A stretch of DNA of 64,000 nt from Bacillota bacterium (GCA_023409535.1 JAEYGZ010000026.1:36864-100863), one strand, 5' to 3'; positions 45,358 through 54,963 are shown, counted from the first letter of the stretch. Program-made: numbers and translations. The notes: generated by a model from the sequence alone, not told the origin.

Positions 45358-47016
45358 TTACTTGTTTAATTCAACAAATCTGTAGTTCATATCCTGGAAC
45401 GCAGTTCTGATTGCACCGGATTTGATCTTTCCGCTCAGGACATAATCTCTGGATCTCCAGTAAATAGGACCGATCGGAAGATCTGTCATAACCTTCTTCT
45501 CTAAATCTGTTAAATAACCCATGCGCTCTTTTGCATCCAAGGTTGTACGAACCTTATTCAATAAATCATCATAGGTTGCATCAGTATAGCTGCCATGGTT
45601 ATTACCGCCGTTTGTCTCATACATATCAAGGAATGTCATCGGGTCATTATAGTCAGGTCCCCATAAAGCAAATACAATCTGGAAATCCTTATTGGACATT
45701 CTTTCCAGTCTGCTCTTGAACGGCATGGGCTCAACCTTAACATCAAGACCGAGATTTGTCTTTAACTGCTCCTGAACAAATGCAGTAGATTTAATTGCTG
45801 TATCGCTGTCATCACCAATCAGGGTAAGCTCAAAAGTATCAACTCCGAGTTCCTGCTTAGCCTTCTCTAAATATTCTTTTGCCTTTTCAACATCATATAC
45901 GGGCTGTAAGGTACCAACCTCTTCACTGAACTTCTTCTCAAGACCGTTAAGCGCAGGTGAAGTGAAGGAAGTAGCAGGCTTTGAACCATTCTTCATGATT
46001 GCATCAACGAAGCCCTGCTTATCTACAGCATAGGTAATCGCTGTACGAAGGTTAACATTGGAAAGTGCGGGATCATTTAAGTTATACTCAAGGTAAGCAG
46101 TAGCACCGTCATCATAGGAATATACAGGGAAGCCTTCACCCTTTAATAACTTGGACTGGTCACCATTTACACCAATGATATCAACCTCGCCTGCCTTGAA
46201 GGAGTTCAAAGCTGCGTTGGAGTCGTTGATCATAACCATGTTAATTGTTTCAAGCTTAATCTTATCAGCATCATAGAAATCAGGATTCTTGGTAAGCACA
46301 ATCTTGCTCTCATGCTCCCAGCTGCTCATTACGAAAGGTCCGTTATAAGCCATCTTGTCGGCATCCGTACCGTATGCATCACCAAATTCCTCGTATGCTG
46401 TCTCATTCATAGGAGCAAGCACACCAAATGCTAACTGGCTGAGGAAATAAGCGGTAGGATTCTCAAGAGTAACTTCAAGTGTGTAATCATCAACAGCCTT
46501 AAATCCAAGCTGATCTTCTCCAACCTCACCGTTGTTAAAAGCTAAACCGTTCTTGAAGATAAAGCCAAAGTATGAATAGTCAGCTGCAAAGGAAGGGGTT
46601 AACAGTGATCTCCACGCAAATACAAAGTCTTTCGCGGTAACTTTCTCACCATTGGACCACTTCATATCGTCACGAAGGTGGAAGGTGTAAGTTAAACCAT
46701 CCTCACTAATATCCCAGGTCTTAGCTACGCCGGGAATAACATTGTCGTTTGCATCAAGCTCAACAAGATTCTCGATAACATGACGGATTACTGTGAAGGA
46801 TGTTGTGTCTGTCGTTGTGATTGAATTCATTTCCGGGGGCTCAGAAGTGATGTTAACCGTAATGGAGTTCGCATCCGCTGTTCCGGGATATGCGCTTCTG
46901 TCATCAGACGCCTGCGTATCGGTACCAGCGCCCTCTTCTTTTTTGCCGCACGCTGTAAGCATGGATGCTGTCATTGCCAATACAAGCATAACGGCGAGAA
47001 ATCTCTTAAATTTCAT
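45358..47016 (-). CDS. oppA: oligopeptide-binding lipoprotein
   Basis: A 552-aa SBP family-5 lipoprotein: signal peptide with lipobox MLTAC (C23), then the peptide-binding fold with typical segments MNSITTTDTTSFTVIRHVIE, YTFHLRDDMKWSNGEKVTAKDF, and the C-terminal GPIYWRSRDYVLS. It captures peptides for OppBCDF. ATG at 47016 (AAGGAGGAG 8-12 nt upstream, lipoprotein signal at once) is preferred to one 78 nt earlier that would lie in the leader hairpin. It has its own promoter and leader hairpin. Confidence 0.
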   Translation of the reverse strand: MKFKRFLAVMLVLAMTASMLTACGKKEEGAGTDTQASDDRSAYPGTADANSITVNITSEPPEMNSITTTDTTSFTVIRHVIENLVELDANDNVIPGVAKTWDISEDGLTYTFHLRDDMKWSNGEKVTAKDFVFAWRSLLTPSFAADYSYFGFIFKNGLAFNNGEVGEDQLGFKAVDDYTLEVTLENPTAYFLSQLAFGVLAPMNETAYEEFGDAYGTDADKMAYNGPFVMSSWEHESKIVLTKNPDFYDADKIKLETINMVMINDSNAALNSFKAGEVDIIGVNGDQSKLLKGEGFPVYSYDDGATAYLEYNLNDPALSNVNLRTAITYAVDKQGFVDAIMKNGSKPATSFTSPALNGLEKKFSEEVGTLQPVYDVEKAKEYLEKAKQELGVDTFELTLIGDDSDTAIKSTAFVQEQLKTNLGLDVKVEPMPFKSRLERMSNKDFQIVFALWGPDYNDPMTFLDMYETNGGNNHGSYTDATYDDLLNKVRTTLDAKERMGYLTDLEKKVMTDLPIGPIYWRSRDYVLSGKIKSGAIRTAFQDMNYRFVELNK

Positions 47017-47045
47017 AAATATATTCTCCTCCTTTTTTGATATAC

Positions 47046-47076
47046 AAAAAGGAAGTATATTGTTATACACTTCCTT
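47046..47076 (-). terminator. terminator-like hairpin in the oppA leader
   Basis: On the minus strand AAGGAAGTGTAT pairs with ATATACTTCCTT (12 pairs, one G-U, 4-nt loop) and five T residues follow. It sits between the oppA promoter (47097-47125) and its ribosome binding site. It has the form of an intrinsic terminator and could attenuate oppA; it may alternatively protect the 5' end of the mRNA. Confidence 0.
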
Positions 47077-47096
47077 AGTATATAAATGATACAAAC

Positions 47097-47125
47097 ATTT
47101 TAATACAAAAATTTATATTCGTCAA
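47097..47125 (-). promoter_or_regulatory. promoter of oppA
   Basis: On the minus strand, TTGACG (47125-47120), a 17-bp spacer and TAAAAT (47102-47097). The start site would be near 47090, so the transcript begins just before the terminator-like hairpin. Confidence 0.
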
Positions 47126-47277
47126 GATAAGATGTTATTTCCATATTCAAAATATTTTATAGCATTGTATCTTCCCGCATAACATTCTTTTTCGACACCT
47201 TTCGCCGTTTTATTCGTACTTTCCGCCGCTTTGTCGATTCACACTTCTTTCACGAATTCATATAATGTGGAATAGAA

Positions 47278-47338
47278 GCGTGAAAGCAAAAACTTTCACG
47301 CAGCAAGCAGGTGCCTGCGTCTTCCCCGGCACCTGCTT
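47278..47338 (+). other. tandem hairpins in the dpaA leader
   Basis: Two perfect stems follow each other: GCGTGAAAG/CTTTCACGC (47278-47301, 6-nt loop) and AAGCAGGTGCC/GGCACCTGCTT (47305-47338, 12-nt loop). The second is followed by GGATGTATTTTTTG, so it could act as a weak terminator ahead of dpaA. A CATATAAT element at 47259-47266 resembles the CATA-type -10 box of sporulation sigma factors; the matching -35 is not clear. Confidence 0.
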
Positions 47339-47365
47339 GGATGTATTTTTTGAAGGGAGTTCTTT

Positions 47366-48241
47366 ATGTCTTCTGGATATGATATCGGAATCTTTGGTGG
47401 TGACAAACGACTTACCTTTATGGCCGTTTTATTTCTTGAGAAGGGGTTTCGCGTAGCAACCTACAGCACATCAGAACCGGTTTCCCATGCAAGATGCACC
47501 CCCCTGTCCTCATTGAAGGATTTATTTGATACATGCAGGATCCTTGTCGGGCCGATTCCATTGTCACGGGACATGGTGACAATTACTGCAGCCAATCCTC
47601 CGGAGGATCTGACACTGGCTCGTGTGGCCGATCTTCTGACAAATGAGCACTTATTCTTCGGTGGTTCCATTCCGCCTGCCCTCAGGCAGACTTGCAGCGA
47701 AAAGAATGTCTGCTGTTATGATCTGATGGAAAATGAGCGTATCACGGTACTCAATGCTATTGCTACTGCAGAAGGCGCAATTCTGGAGGCTATCGCCGGA
47801 AGCGACATCAACCTTCATGGCAGTAAATGCATGGTTCTGGGCTATGGACGCTGTGCCAGGGTTCTGGCCGCAAAGCTGAAGGCTCTGGACGCAAAGGTCC
47901 TGATTGCCGCACGTTCAGCCGAGGCACTGGCCAATGCGGAGGCTGCCGGACTGGCCGCTCTGACCCTTCCTTATATAAAATGCGTTATTAATTCCTGCCA
48001 TTATATCTTCAATACGATTCCCTCCCTGGTACTTACAAAGGACTGCCTGGAATATGCAGATAAGAATGTAACCATAATCGATATAGCGTCTGCTCCCGGT
48101 GGCGTGGATTATGCTTATGCCGCTGAGCAAAAGCTGAATGCCAAGCTATGCCTTGGCTTGCCCGGAAAAGTGGCACCACGCACCTCAGCCGACATTTTAG
48201 TGACAGAAATCTGCTCGCTTATTAAAGAAAGAAGTGATTAA
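47366..48241 (+). CDS. dpaA: dipicolinate synthase subunit A
   Basis: A 291-aa Rossmann-fold dehydrogenase-like subunit (SpoVFA) of dipicolinate synthase. With DpaB it oxidises dihydrodipicolinate to dipicolinic acid in the mother cell during sporulation. The N-terminal segment GYDIGIFGGDKRL and the second nucleotide-binding loop MVLGYGRCARVLAAKLKA (about residues 155-172) are typical, as is FNTIPSLVLT. GAAGGGAG precedes the ATG. It is adjacent to dpaB (stop TAA, then ATG). Presence of dpaAB marks an endospore former. Confidence 0.
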   Translation: MSSGYDIGIFGGDKRLTFMAVLFLEKGFRVATYSTSEPVSHARCTPLSSLKDLFDTCRILVGPIPLSRDMVTITAANPPEDLTLARVADLLTNEHLFFGGSIPPALRQTCSEKNVCCYDLMENERITVLNAIATAEGAILEAIAGSDINLHGSKCMVLGYGRCARVLAAKLKALDAKVLIAARSAEALANAEAAGLAALTLPYIKCVINSCHYIFNTIPSLVLTKDCLEYADKNVTIIDIASAPGGVDYAYAAEQKLNAKLCLGLPGKVAPRTSADILVTEICSLIKERSD

Positions 48242-48829
48242 ATGACGATCAGCGGAAAAAATGTTGGAGTGGCTTTTACCGGCTCCTATTGCACCTACGA
48301 CAATGTATTCCCCCAACTGGAACGGCTGGTTCAGGAAAATGCAAATGTCTATACCATCTTTTCCGACCGTTCCCAGGTAACCGACTCACGGTTCGGCAAA
48401 GCAAATGATTTTATGGAAAGAGCGAAAAAAATTACAGGCAAGGACCCTATCATGACCATTGTTGATGCGGAAAAGATCGGTCCGAAGCGCCTGCTTGATA
48501 TTCTCATTATCGCACCCTGTACCGGTAACACCCTGGCGAAGCTGGCGAACGCCATCACCGATTCTCCGGTGTTAATGGCTGCCAAGGGACAGCTGCGTAA
48601 CGACGGACCCGTCGTTATCGCCATGGCAACCAACGATGCCTTAGGCAATAACCTTAAGAACATCGGACTTTTAATCAATGTGAAGAATGTTTATTTTGTT
48701 CCCTTCGGTCAGGATAATTATAAAAACAAGCCTTACTCCATGGTGGCACATTTTGACCTGATCACCCCTGCTCTTGAGCATGCGCTTGAAGGAAAACAGC
48801 TTCAGCCTATCCTCCTGGCTCCAAATTAA
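48242..48829 (+). CDS. dpaB: dipicolinate synthase subunit B
   Basis: A 195-aa flavoprotein-like subunit (SpoVFB) of dipicolinate synthase, with the fold of flavin-dependent decarboxylases: KNVGVAFTGSYCTYDNVF at the N-terminus, LIIAPCTGNTLAKLANAI (about 96-113), and DGPVVIAMATNDALG. It starts directly after the dpaA stop, so the subunits are made in equal amounts. It is co-transcribed with the asparagine synthetase gene 20 bp downstream. Confidence 0.
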   Translation: MTISGKNVGVAFTGSYCTYDNVFPQLERLVQENANVYTIFSDRSQVTDSRFGKANDFMERAKKITGKDPIMTIVDAEKIGPKRLLDILIIAPCTGNTLAKLANAITDSPVLMAAKGQLRNDGPVVIAMATNDALGNNLKNIGLLINVKNVYFVPFGQDNYKNKPYSMVAHFDLITPALEHALEGKQLQPILLAPN

Positions 48830-48849
48830 TTTGAAAGGTATGATAATTT

Positions 48850-50700
48850 ATGTGTGGAATAGCCGGTTTCTGTAATATAAAAGCGGATTATACAAGCGAT
48901 TTGGCAAAATGGCATCATACGCTGGACAGAATGAAAGAAGTGCTGAGGCACCGCGGACCGGATGATACTGGTGAATTACTGACACCTGGAATCGGAATGG
49001 CGCATACCCGATTGTCCATTATCGATTTAAGCCGCGGCCACCAGCCAATCACAAAGCAGAAATTCGGAAATTCCTATACGATCATTTATAACGGTGAGCT
49101 CTACAATACCGCCGAGCTGCGGGATAACCTGATTAACCTGGGATATGTATTTCAAACCCACACGGATACCGAGGTTATTCTCACCGGCATTATGGCATAT
49201 GGTGAGGATTTCGTCAAAGAGCTGAACGGCATCTTTGCCTTTGCTGTCTGGGATGAAGCAAACCGCATTTTATATCTGGCCAGAGATCATTTTGGGGTTA
49301 AACCGCTGTTCTATACCCTTCAGGATAATACCATTATCTTCGGCTCGGAGATCAAGGCATTATTTGAATATCCCGGCATTAAGCCGCAGATCGATGGGGA
49401 CGGCTTATGTGAGATCTTTGGTCTTGGACCCGCCAAATCCTACGGCAGCGGTGTATTTAAAAATATCAGGGAGGTTCTCCCCGGCAATATACTTATTTTT
49501 GATGAACGCGGACTTCGGCAGAAGACTTATTGGGAACTGGCCAGCGTGCCTCATGAGGATGATTATGAAACAACCGTCGAAAAGACTTCCTTCCTATTAT
49601 ATGATGCAATCAAACGTCAGATGATCTCCGACATACCGATCTGTACCCTGTTGTCCGGCGGTATTGACAGCAGTCTGGTCAGTGCGGTTGCCGCAAAAGA
49701 GCTGAAGAAGGAAGGTCTTCAGCTTAGAACCTATTCCTTTGACTTTAAGGACAATGACAAGAATTTCAAGTCAAATTCCTTTCAGCCGACCCAGGATCGT
49801 CCTTATGTGGACATTATGATAGAGCATATCAATAGTAAACACACCTATCTGGAATGTGATAATTTTGATCTGGCAGATAATCTCTATCCCGCAGTGGATG
49901 CGAGAGATCTCCCGAATATGGCTGATGTGGAATCCTCTTTATTATATTTCTGTAAAAAGGTAGCCGCTGAGACAAAGGTTACACTGACCGGGGAATGTGC
50001 GGATGAGATCTTTGGAGGGTATCCATGGTTCCACAGGCCGGAGCTTATGAATCAAACCACTTTCCCCTGGTCCGTCAGCACGGATACCCGTAAGCTTTTA
50101 TTATCCCAGGATCTTCTTCATACGATTGATATCGATGGATATGTCCAGTCTGTCTATGACCGGTCCGTAGCAGAAACTCCCAGGCTTGCAGGGGAAGGTC
50201 CTGAGGATGCGCGCCGCAGGGAGATTGCTTACCTTAATCTGAAATGGTTCATGGTGACCTTACTGGACCGTATGGACCGCTGCAGTATGTTCTCCGGGCT
50301 TGAAGCCCGGGTTCCCTTTGCCGATCACCGGATTGTGGAATATGTCTGGAATGTTCCGAAAGAGATGAAATTTAAGAACGGACTCGTGAAGAGTCTTCTG
50401 CGAAATGCGGGGAAAGGCTTGATTCCTGATGAAATTCTGTATCGCAGAAAAAATCCTTACCCGAAGACTTACCATCCGGATTATGAAAGACTGCTGGGCA
50501 GCCGTCTTCTGGATGTTCTATCTGAACCGAATGCACCTATCCGTCCTTTGATTGACACAAATAAGGTAAAGCAGTTCCTTAATTCACCCTCAGATTACGG
50601 AAAGCCCTGGTACGGGCAATTGATGGCCGGACCTCAGCTGATTGCCTATCTGCTGCAGGTAAACTACTGGCTCGAGAAGTATAAGATCGAGCTGGTTTAA
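48850..50700 (+). CDS. asnB: asparagine synthetase (glutamine-hydrolysing)
   Basis: A 616-aa class II asparagine synthetase. The N-terminal glutaminase has the nucleophile Cys2 (MCGIAGF), RHRGPDDTG and the IYNGELYN box. The synthetase domain has the PP-loop LLSGGIDSSL, TGECADEIFGGYPWF, and FSGLEARVPFADH. It makes Asn from Asp with Gln and ATP. It follows dpaB closely and precedes a spore-type LysM protein, so it may be a sporulation-stage enzyme comparable to AsnO of Bacillus subtilis (inference). A lasso-peptide cyclase is unlikely: full AsnB length and an intact glutaminase. Confidence 0.
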   Translation: MCGIAGFCNIKADYTSDLAKWHHTLDRMKEVLRHRGPDDTGELLTPGIGMAHTRLSIIDLSRGHQPITKQKFGNSYTIIYNGELYNTAELRDNLINLGYVFQTHTDTEVILTGIMAYGEDFVKELNGIFAFAVWDEANRILYLARDHFGVKPLFYTLQDNTIIFGSEIKALFEYPGIKPQIDGDGLCEIFGLGPAKSYGSGVFKNIREVLPGNILIFDERGLRQKTYWELASVPHEDDYETTVEKTSFLLYDAIKRQMISDIPICTLLSGGIDSSLVSAVAAKELKKEGLQLRTYSFDFKDNDKNFKSNSFQPTQDRPYVDIMIEHINSKHTYLECDNFDLADNLYPAVDARDLPNMADVESSLLYFCKKVAAETKVTLTGECADEIFGGYPWFHRPELMNQTTFPWSVSTDTRKLLLSQDLLHTIDIDGYVQSVYDRSVAETPRLAGEGPEDARRREIAYLNLKWFMVTLLDRMDRCSMFSGLEARVPFADHRIVEYVWNVPKEMKFKNGLVKSLLRNAGKGLIPDEILYRRKNPYPKTYHPDYERLLGSRLLDVLSEPNAPIRPLIDTNKVKQFLNSPSDYGKPWYGQLMAGPQLIAYLLQVNYWLEKYKIELV

Positions 50701-50728
50701 GGTAACATGAGGAGGGAGGGATGTATTT

Positions 50729-52027
50729 ATGAATGTCTATGTTGTGCAGCCGGGTGATACCATCGAAACCATCGCAGCCGGCTTCGGAGTTTCTGTCGAT
50801 CAGTTAATACAGGATAATGAACTGGCTAACGCATACAGTCTGGTTCCCGGGCAGACAATTATTGTAACCTACCCGGAACAGGCCTATATCGTACAGGAAG
50901 GTGATACGATACCCGGAATTGCAAACTTATTTGGCATCCCTCAGATACAATTATTAAGAAATAATCCGTTTCTGGCAGGAAGAGAATATATCAATCCCGG
51001 CGAGCGGCTTGTAATCAGCTTTGGTATCCAGAGAGAGATTACCACCAACGGTTATACCTATCCATATATCAACATGCATACCTTGAATAAAACCCTGCCG
51101 TATTTGACTTACCTGTCCGTATTTAATTATACGACCGCAAGAAGGGGAGAAATCATAACTTACTATGATGATACAGATGTCATTCAGGCAGCACGGGAAT
51201 ACGGTACTACTCCCCTGATGGTGCTTACGACTCTGTCACCCACCGGCGAGCAGGACCTGGCAACAGCATATGATGTACTGTTAAATGATGCCTATCAGGA
51301 GCAGCACATTAATAATATACTGAATATCATACATGAAAAAGGCTATTACGGTATAAACCTGGTTACCGGCAACATTAGCAGCACAAATCTTTCTTTATAC
51401 GAAACCTTTTTTTCGAACTTATCCGCGCGGCTGTTTAATGAAGAGTATCTGTTTTTCCTAACAATCAATCCTGAGGTGAATTATACTGAGGGTGAAGTAA
51501 CCTTTCAAGAGATCGACTATTCCAGATTACAGCCTCTGGTCAGCGGTTTTATTTTTATGGATCTGGATTGGGGGTCCAATTACGGACCGCCGCTTCCCGT
51601 TACCTCCTATCATGCCATAAGAACCCATCTTGACTACGCCGTCAACTTAGTTACACCGGATACCACCAGCATTGGACTTGAGCTTCTTGGGTACGACTGG
51701 GAAATGCCCTATACACCAAGTGCCAGCAGAGCACATGCCCTGACTCTGGCATCAGCAGTCACTCTGGCCCATGATACCGGTGTACAGATACAATTTGATG
51801 AGGATTCCCAAACACCGTTTTTTAATTATAATCAGCTGGAATATGGTATCGAGGTGGCCCATGTTGTCTGGTTTGTCAATGGAGTGACCATCAATGCCAT
51901 GGTAAGCTTAGTGGAAGAATATAATCTCGGAGGCATTGCCATATGGAATATCATGGTCTATAGCGCACAACTTTGGCTGATTATTAACTCCCAGTTTAAT
52001 ATTATAAAATATCTTCCGGTGTTATAA
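50729..52027 (+). CDS. LysM-GH18-like spore protein with degenerate catalytic motif
   Basis: A 432-aa protein with two LysM peptidoglycan-binding domains (2-47 VYVVQPGDTIETIA, 52-97 AYIVQEGDTIPGIA) and a GH18 barrel (about 110-425) like spore-lytic SleL/YaaH. No signal peptide is present, as usual for SleL-type proteins deposited on the spore from the mother cell. Where active enzymes have DGxxxDxE, here residues 205-216 read GYYGINLVTGNI: the acidic residues and catalytic Glu are absent. It is therefore probably a binding or structural protein, or uses another mechanism. It lies 28 bp after asnB in the dpa operon. Confidence 0.
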   Translation: MNVYVVQPGDTIETIAAGFGVSVDQLIQDNELANAYSLVPGQTIIVTYPEQAYIVQEGDTIPGIANLFGIPQIQLLRNNPFLAGREYINPGERLVISFGIQREITTNGYTYPYINMHTLNKTLPYLTYLSVFNYTTARRGEIITYYDDTDVIQAAREYGTTPLMVLTTLSPTGEQDLATAYDVLLNDAYQEQHINNILNIIHEKGYYGINLVTGNISSTNLSLYETFFSNLSARLFNEEYLFFLTINPEVNYTEGEVTFQEIDYSRLQPLVSGFIFMDLDWGSNYGPPLPVTSYHAIRTHLDYAVNLVTPDTTSIGLELLGYDWEMPYTPSASRAHALTLASAVTLAHDTGVQIQFDEDSQTPFFNYNQLEYGIEVAHVVWFVNGVTINAMVSLVEEYNLGGIAIWNIMVYSAQLWLIINSQFNIIKYLPVL

Positions 52028-52097
52028 GTTCACCTGGAGTTTGTCTTTCATAACACAAGAAACCCCGGAAGCTGTTCGAGCGTTATTTTTAAGTTCG

Positions 52098-52157
52098 CAA
52101 CAAAAAAGATCTGAATTTTCAGTTAAGATTATCGCTGAAAGTTCAGATCTTTCATTT
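52098..52157 (+). repeat. hairpin repeat, left copy (also terminator of the dpa operon)
   Basis: AAAGATCTGAA-TTTTCAG pairs with CTGAAAG-TTCAGATCTTT around the loop TTAAGATTATCG. An inverted copy with a related loop lies at 55071-55127, on the far side of the ATPase gene. It would work as a terminator 75 bp after the GH18-like gene. The remaining 52158-52281 stretch holds the ATPase leader with an AAAGGAGG site. Confidence 0.
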
Positions 52158-52281
52158 ATATAATCCTGTTTTTTGTTTTGCTTAGAAGATAAAATCATTT
52201 AACGTCGGATAAGCGCAATCCACTTATCATAAGTTGTTTGTTTTTCTACATATACATAGTCTAAAGGAGGTAGAAAAACCT

Positions 52282-54963
52282 ATGAGTTTAGCAAGATTAC
52301 AAAATGACAGCCCTGTTTATCAAATTCCGAAAGGACTTACTGACGCCGAAGTAAATCTTTCCCGTGAGAACTATGGCAGAAACCGTATTACGACGAAGAA
52401 ACGACAGGGGTTCTGGAGCAGTTTCTTAGCAAGCTTTGGCGATCCGATGATTAAGATTCTGCTTGCCGCCCTCGCTATTAATATTTTATTTATTGCCCAG
52501 AATTCAAATTGGTTTGAATCTATTGGAATTGCTTTCGCTATATTGCTTGCCACACTAGTCTCAACAATTTCGGAATATGGAAGCGAGTCTGCCTTTGAAA
52601 AGCTCCAGGAAGAAACCGGTAAAATACAATGCCGCGTTCAACGTGCGAAAGGCCTGAAAGAATTACCAGTTGATGAAATTGTTGTTGGTGATCTGGTTCT
52701 GTTACAGTCAGGAGATCGAATCCCCGCAGACGGATACATGCTTCACGGAGAAATGGAGGTTGACCAATCGGCACTTAACGGTGAGAGTAAGGAAGCAAAA
52801 AAATGTTTCCTCCATGGAAACTTTGATATAACGAAAAAAAATGATTTTCTAAACCAAGAGCTCGTTTTTTCCGGTACAGTGGTATGCGCGGGAGAAGGCC
52901 TCATGAAAGTAACCGGCATAGGAGATCAAACATTTTATGGGCACATCGGCAAAGAAATCCAGGAGAAAACCCGTGAAAGCCCCTTGCGGCATCGTTTAAA
53001 AGTACTCGCTGACAGCATCGGAAAATTTGGCTATGCTGCAGCAATCGTTTCCGCATCAGCCTTCTTATTTAACAGTATTATCATCGACAATGACTTTAAC
53101 CTTACAAAGAGTTACGAGATGATAACCTCCTGGCATCTTATATTTCCCATATTGGTCCAGGCCTGTACGCTTGGTGTAACGGTAGTGGTTATGGCTGTGC
53201 CGGAAGGCTTGCCGATGATGATCACAGTAGTTTTGTCAGCCAATATGAAGCATATGCTTAAGGATCATGTTCTGGTACGAAAACTGGTTGGTATTGAAAC
53301 AGCAGGCAGCCTAAATATTCTTTTCACAGATAAAACAGGAACTTTAACCAGCGGGAGACTGGAGGTGATGCAGTTTGCAGATGGAACAGGCAGGACTTGG
53401 GACAGGAAGAATATGATAGGCCAGTGTACACCCTTATGCGGTATATTAAAAGATGCACTCATTTATAATTGTGCGTCCGTGATGGAAAATAAAAAAGCAA
53501 TAGGAGGAAATGCAACAGACAGAGCAGTCATAGCGTTTGCCCAAAATCTATACGGCGGGCATGAACGCCTTCAGAGAATTACCCTGCTTCCGTTCTCCAG
53601 CGAGCATAAGCTCATGATGACTGCGGTTTCGGGGGACTGGAACGTAATCCTCGTCAAGGGTGCACCCGAGAAGGTTCTCCCGCATTGTACACAATACTAC
53701 GATGCTATGGGAGGTGAGCATCCTTTTACCAACCGCTCTTCAGTTGAACATACGCTCAGTGAATATACCAGAAAGTCCATGCGGATCATTGCAATAGCAA
53801 TCGCTCCTCCGAAAGCTTATCATCCTGAAAGACTGCGAGATTTAAAGCTGATCGGCCTTTTGGCCATTCGAGATGACCTTCGCCCGCAAACCTTGACCGG
53901 AATAGCTGAGGTACAGCGTGCTGGTGTACAGACTGTTATGATTACCGGAGATGCACGTGAAACTGCCGCTTCAATTGCCAAAGAAACAGGGCTTGTTCGT
54001 AAAGAATCCGATTTGGTAATTACTTCTGAAGAAATGAAGTCGATGTCCGATCAGGCACTGACAGAAATTTTACCGGATCTGCGCGTTGTCGCCCGGGCAT
54101 TGCCTTCAGATAAAAGCCGCCTTGTACGAATTGCTCAAGCCCGGGGCTTGGTAACAGGCATGACCGGTGATGGGGTTAACGATGCTCCTGCGTTAAAATT
54201 AGCGGATATTGGTTTTGCCATGGGCAGCGGAACAGAGGTCGCAAAAGAGGCCGGAGATATTGTGATAATAGACAACCGCTTTGACTCTATTGCGAAAGCA
54301 ATCTGTTACGGCCGCACCATCTTTAAGAGCATAAGAAAGTTCATAATTTATCAAATGAGCACCTGTTTGTGCGCAGTAGGCGTAACTGTCATCGGCCCAC
54401 TCATTAATGTGGATTTTCCTATCACCGTGATACAGATGCTTTGGATTAATATTGTAATGGATACACTGGCAGGATTGGCTTTCAGCGGGGAAAAGGCCCG
54501 CCGGGAATATATGAATGAGGCACCCAAAAGCCGGGATGAGCCAATTATTAACCGGTATATGAAAAACCAGATTACAATCAACAGTCTTTATGCAATATTT
54601 TTGTGTCTGGTGTTTCTTAAGAGTTCCTTTTTTAAGGTGTTGGATTCACACAGCCAGCTGTATGGCCTGACGGCATTTTTTGCATTGTTTATGTTCTGTG
54701 CTATTTTCAGCAGTTTTAATGCAAGAACACATTGCTTTAATATTTTTTCCAAGCTTTCCGCAAATCCATCCTTTCTTTGGATTATGGGACTGGTCAGTAT
54801 AGTTCAGGTTATGATTATATATTTTGGCGGCCAGGTCTTCCGTACAATGCCGCTTAGCGCAAACGATTTAATCACCATTATACTGTTGGCTTTCTCCGTG
54901 ATTCCTGCTGATCTGGTGCGTAAATACTTCATCCGCAACAGCAAATATCTTAAGAGTACCTAG
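52282..54963 (+). CDS. P-type Ca2+-transporting ATPase (P2 type)
   Basis: An 893-aa cation pump. Order: cytoplasmic N-terminus; actuator loop ALNGESKEAKK (TGES variant with Asn); PEGLP in helix M4 (307-311), typical of Ca2+ pumps; phosphorylation site FTDKTGTLT (D350); nucleotide-binding LVKGAPEKVLP; hinge MTGDGVNDAPALK; M6 NIVMDTLAGLAFSGEKA, which resembles plasma-membrane (P2B) Ca2+-ATPases. It probably exports Ca2+. ATG at 52282 with AAAGGAGG about 11 nt upstream is preferred to an ATG 48 nt earlier that lacks a site. It is monocistronic and enclosed by inverted hairpin repeats. Confidence 0.
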   Translation: MSLARLQNDSPVYQIPKGLTDAEVNLSRENYGRNRITTKKRQGFWSSFLASFGDPMIKILLAALAINILFIAQNSNWFESIGIAFAILLATLVSTISEYGSESAFEKLQEETGKIQCRVQRAKGLKELPVDEIVVGDLVLLQSGDRIPADGYMLHGEMEVDQSALNGESKEAKKCFLHGNFDITKKNDFLNQELVFSGTVVCAGEGLMKVTGIGDQTFYGHIGKEIQEKTRESPLRHRLKVLADSIGKFGYAAAIVSASAFLFNSIIIDNDFNLTKSYEMITSWHLIFPILVQACTLGVTVVVMAVPEGLPMMITVVLSANMKHMLKDHVLVRKLVGIETAGSLNILFTDKTGTLTSGRLEVMQFADGTGRTWDRKNMIGQCTPLCGILKDALIYNCASVMENKKAIGGNATDRAVIAFAQNLYGGHERLQRITLLPFSSEHKLMMTAVSGDWNVILVKGAPEKVLPHCTQYYDAMGGEHPFTNRSSVEHTLSEYTRKSMRIIAIAIAPPKAYHPERLRDLKLIGLLAIRDDLRPQTLTGIAEVQRAGVQTVMITGDARETAASIAKETGLVRKESDLVITSEEMKSMSDQALTEILPDLRVVARALPSDKSRLVRIAQARGLVTGMTGDGVNDAPALKLADIGFAMGSGTEVAKEAGDIVIIDNRFDSIAKAICYGRTIFKSIRKFIIYQMSTCLCAVGVTVIGPLINVDFPITVIQMLWINIVMDTLAGLAFSGEKARREYMNEAPKSRDEPIINRYMKNQITINSLYAIFLCLVFLKSSFFKVLDSHSQLYGLTAFFALFMFCAIFSSFNARTHCFNIFSKLSANPSFLWIMGLVSIVQVMIIYFGGQVFRTMPLSANDLITIILLAFSVIPADLVRKYFIRNSKYLKST

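Noticed and set aside
47232..47266. Vegetative sigma-A promoter for dpaA (TTGTCG ... TATAAT)
   Set aside because: The spacer would be 24 bp, too long; a CATA-type sporulation promoter is more plausible.
30906..50700. Lasso-peptide cluster, because of HPr-kinase-like, nucleotidyltransferase, PqqD-like and asparagine-synthetase genes
   Set aside because: The asparagine synthetase is 9 kb away on the other strand and is a full AsnB; there is no transglutaminase-like leader protease, while a radical SAM enzyme is present.
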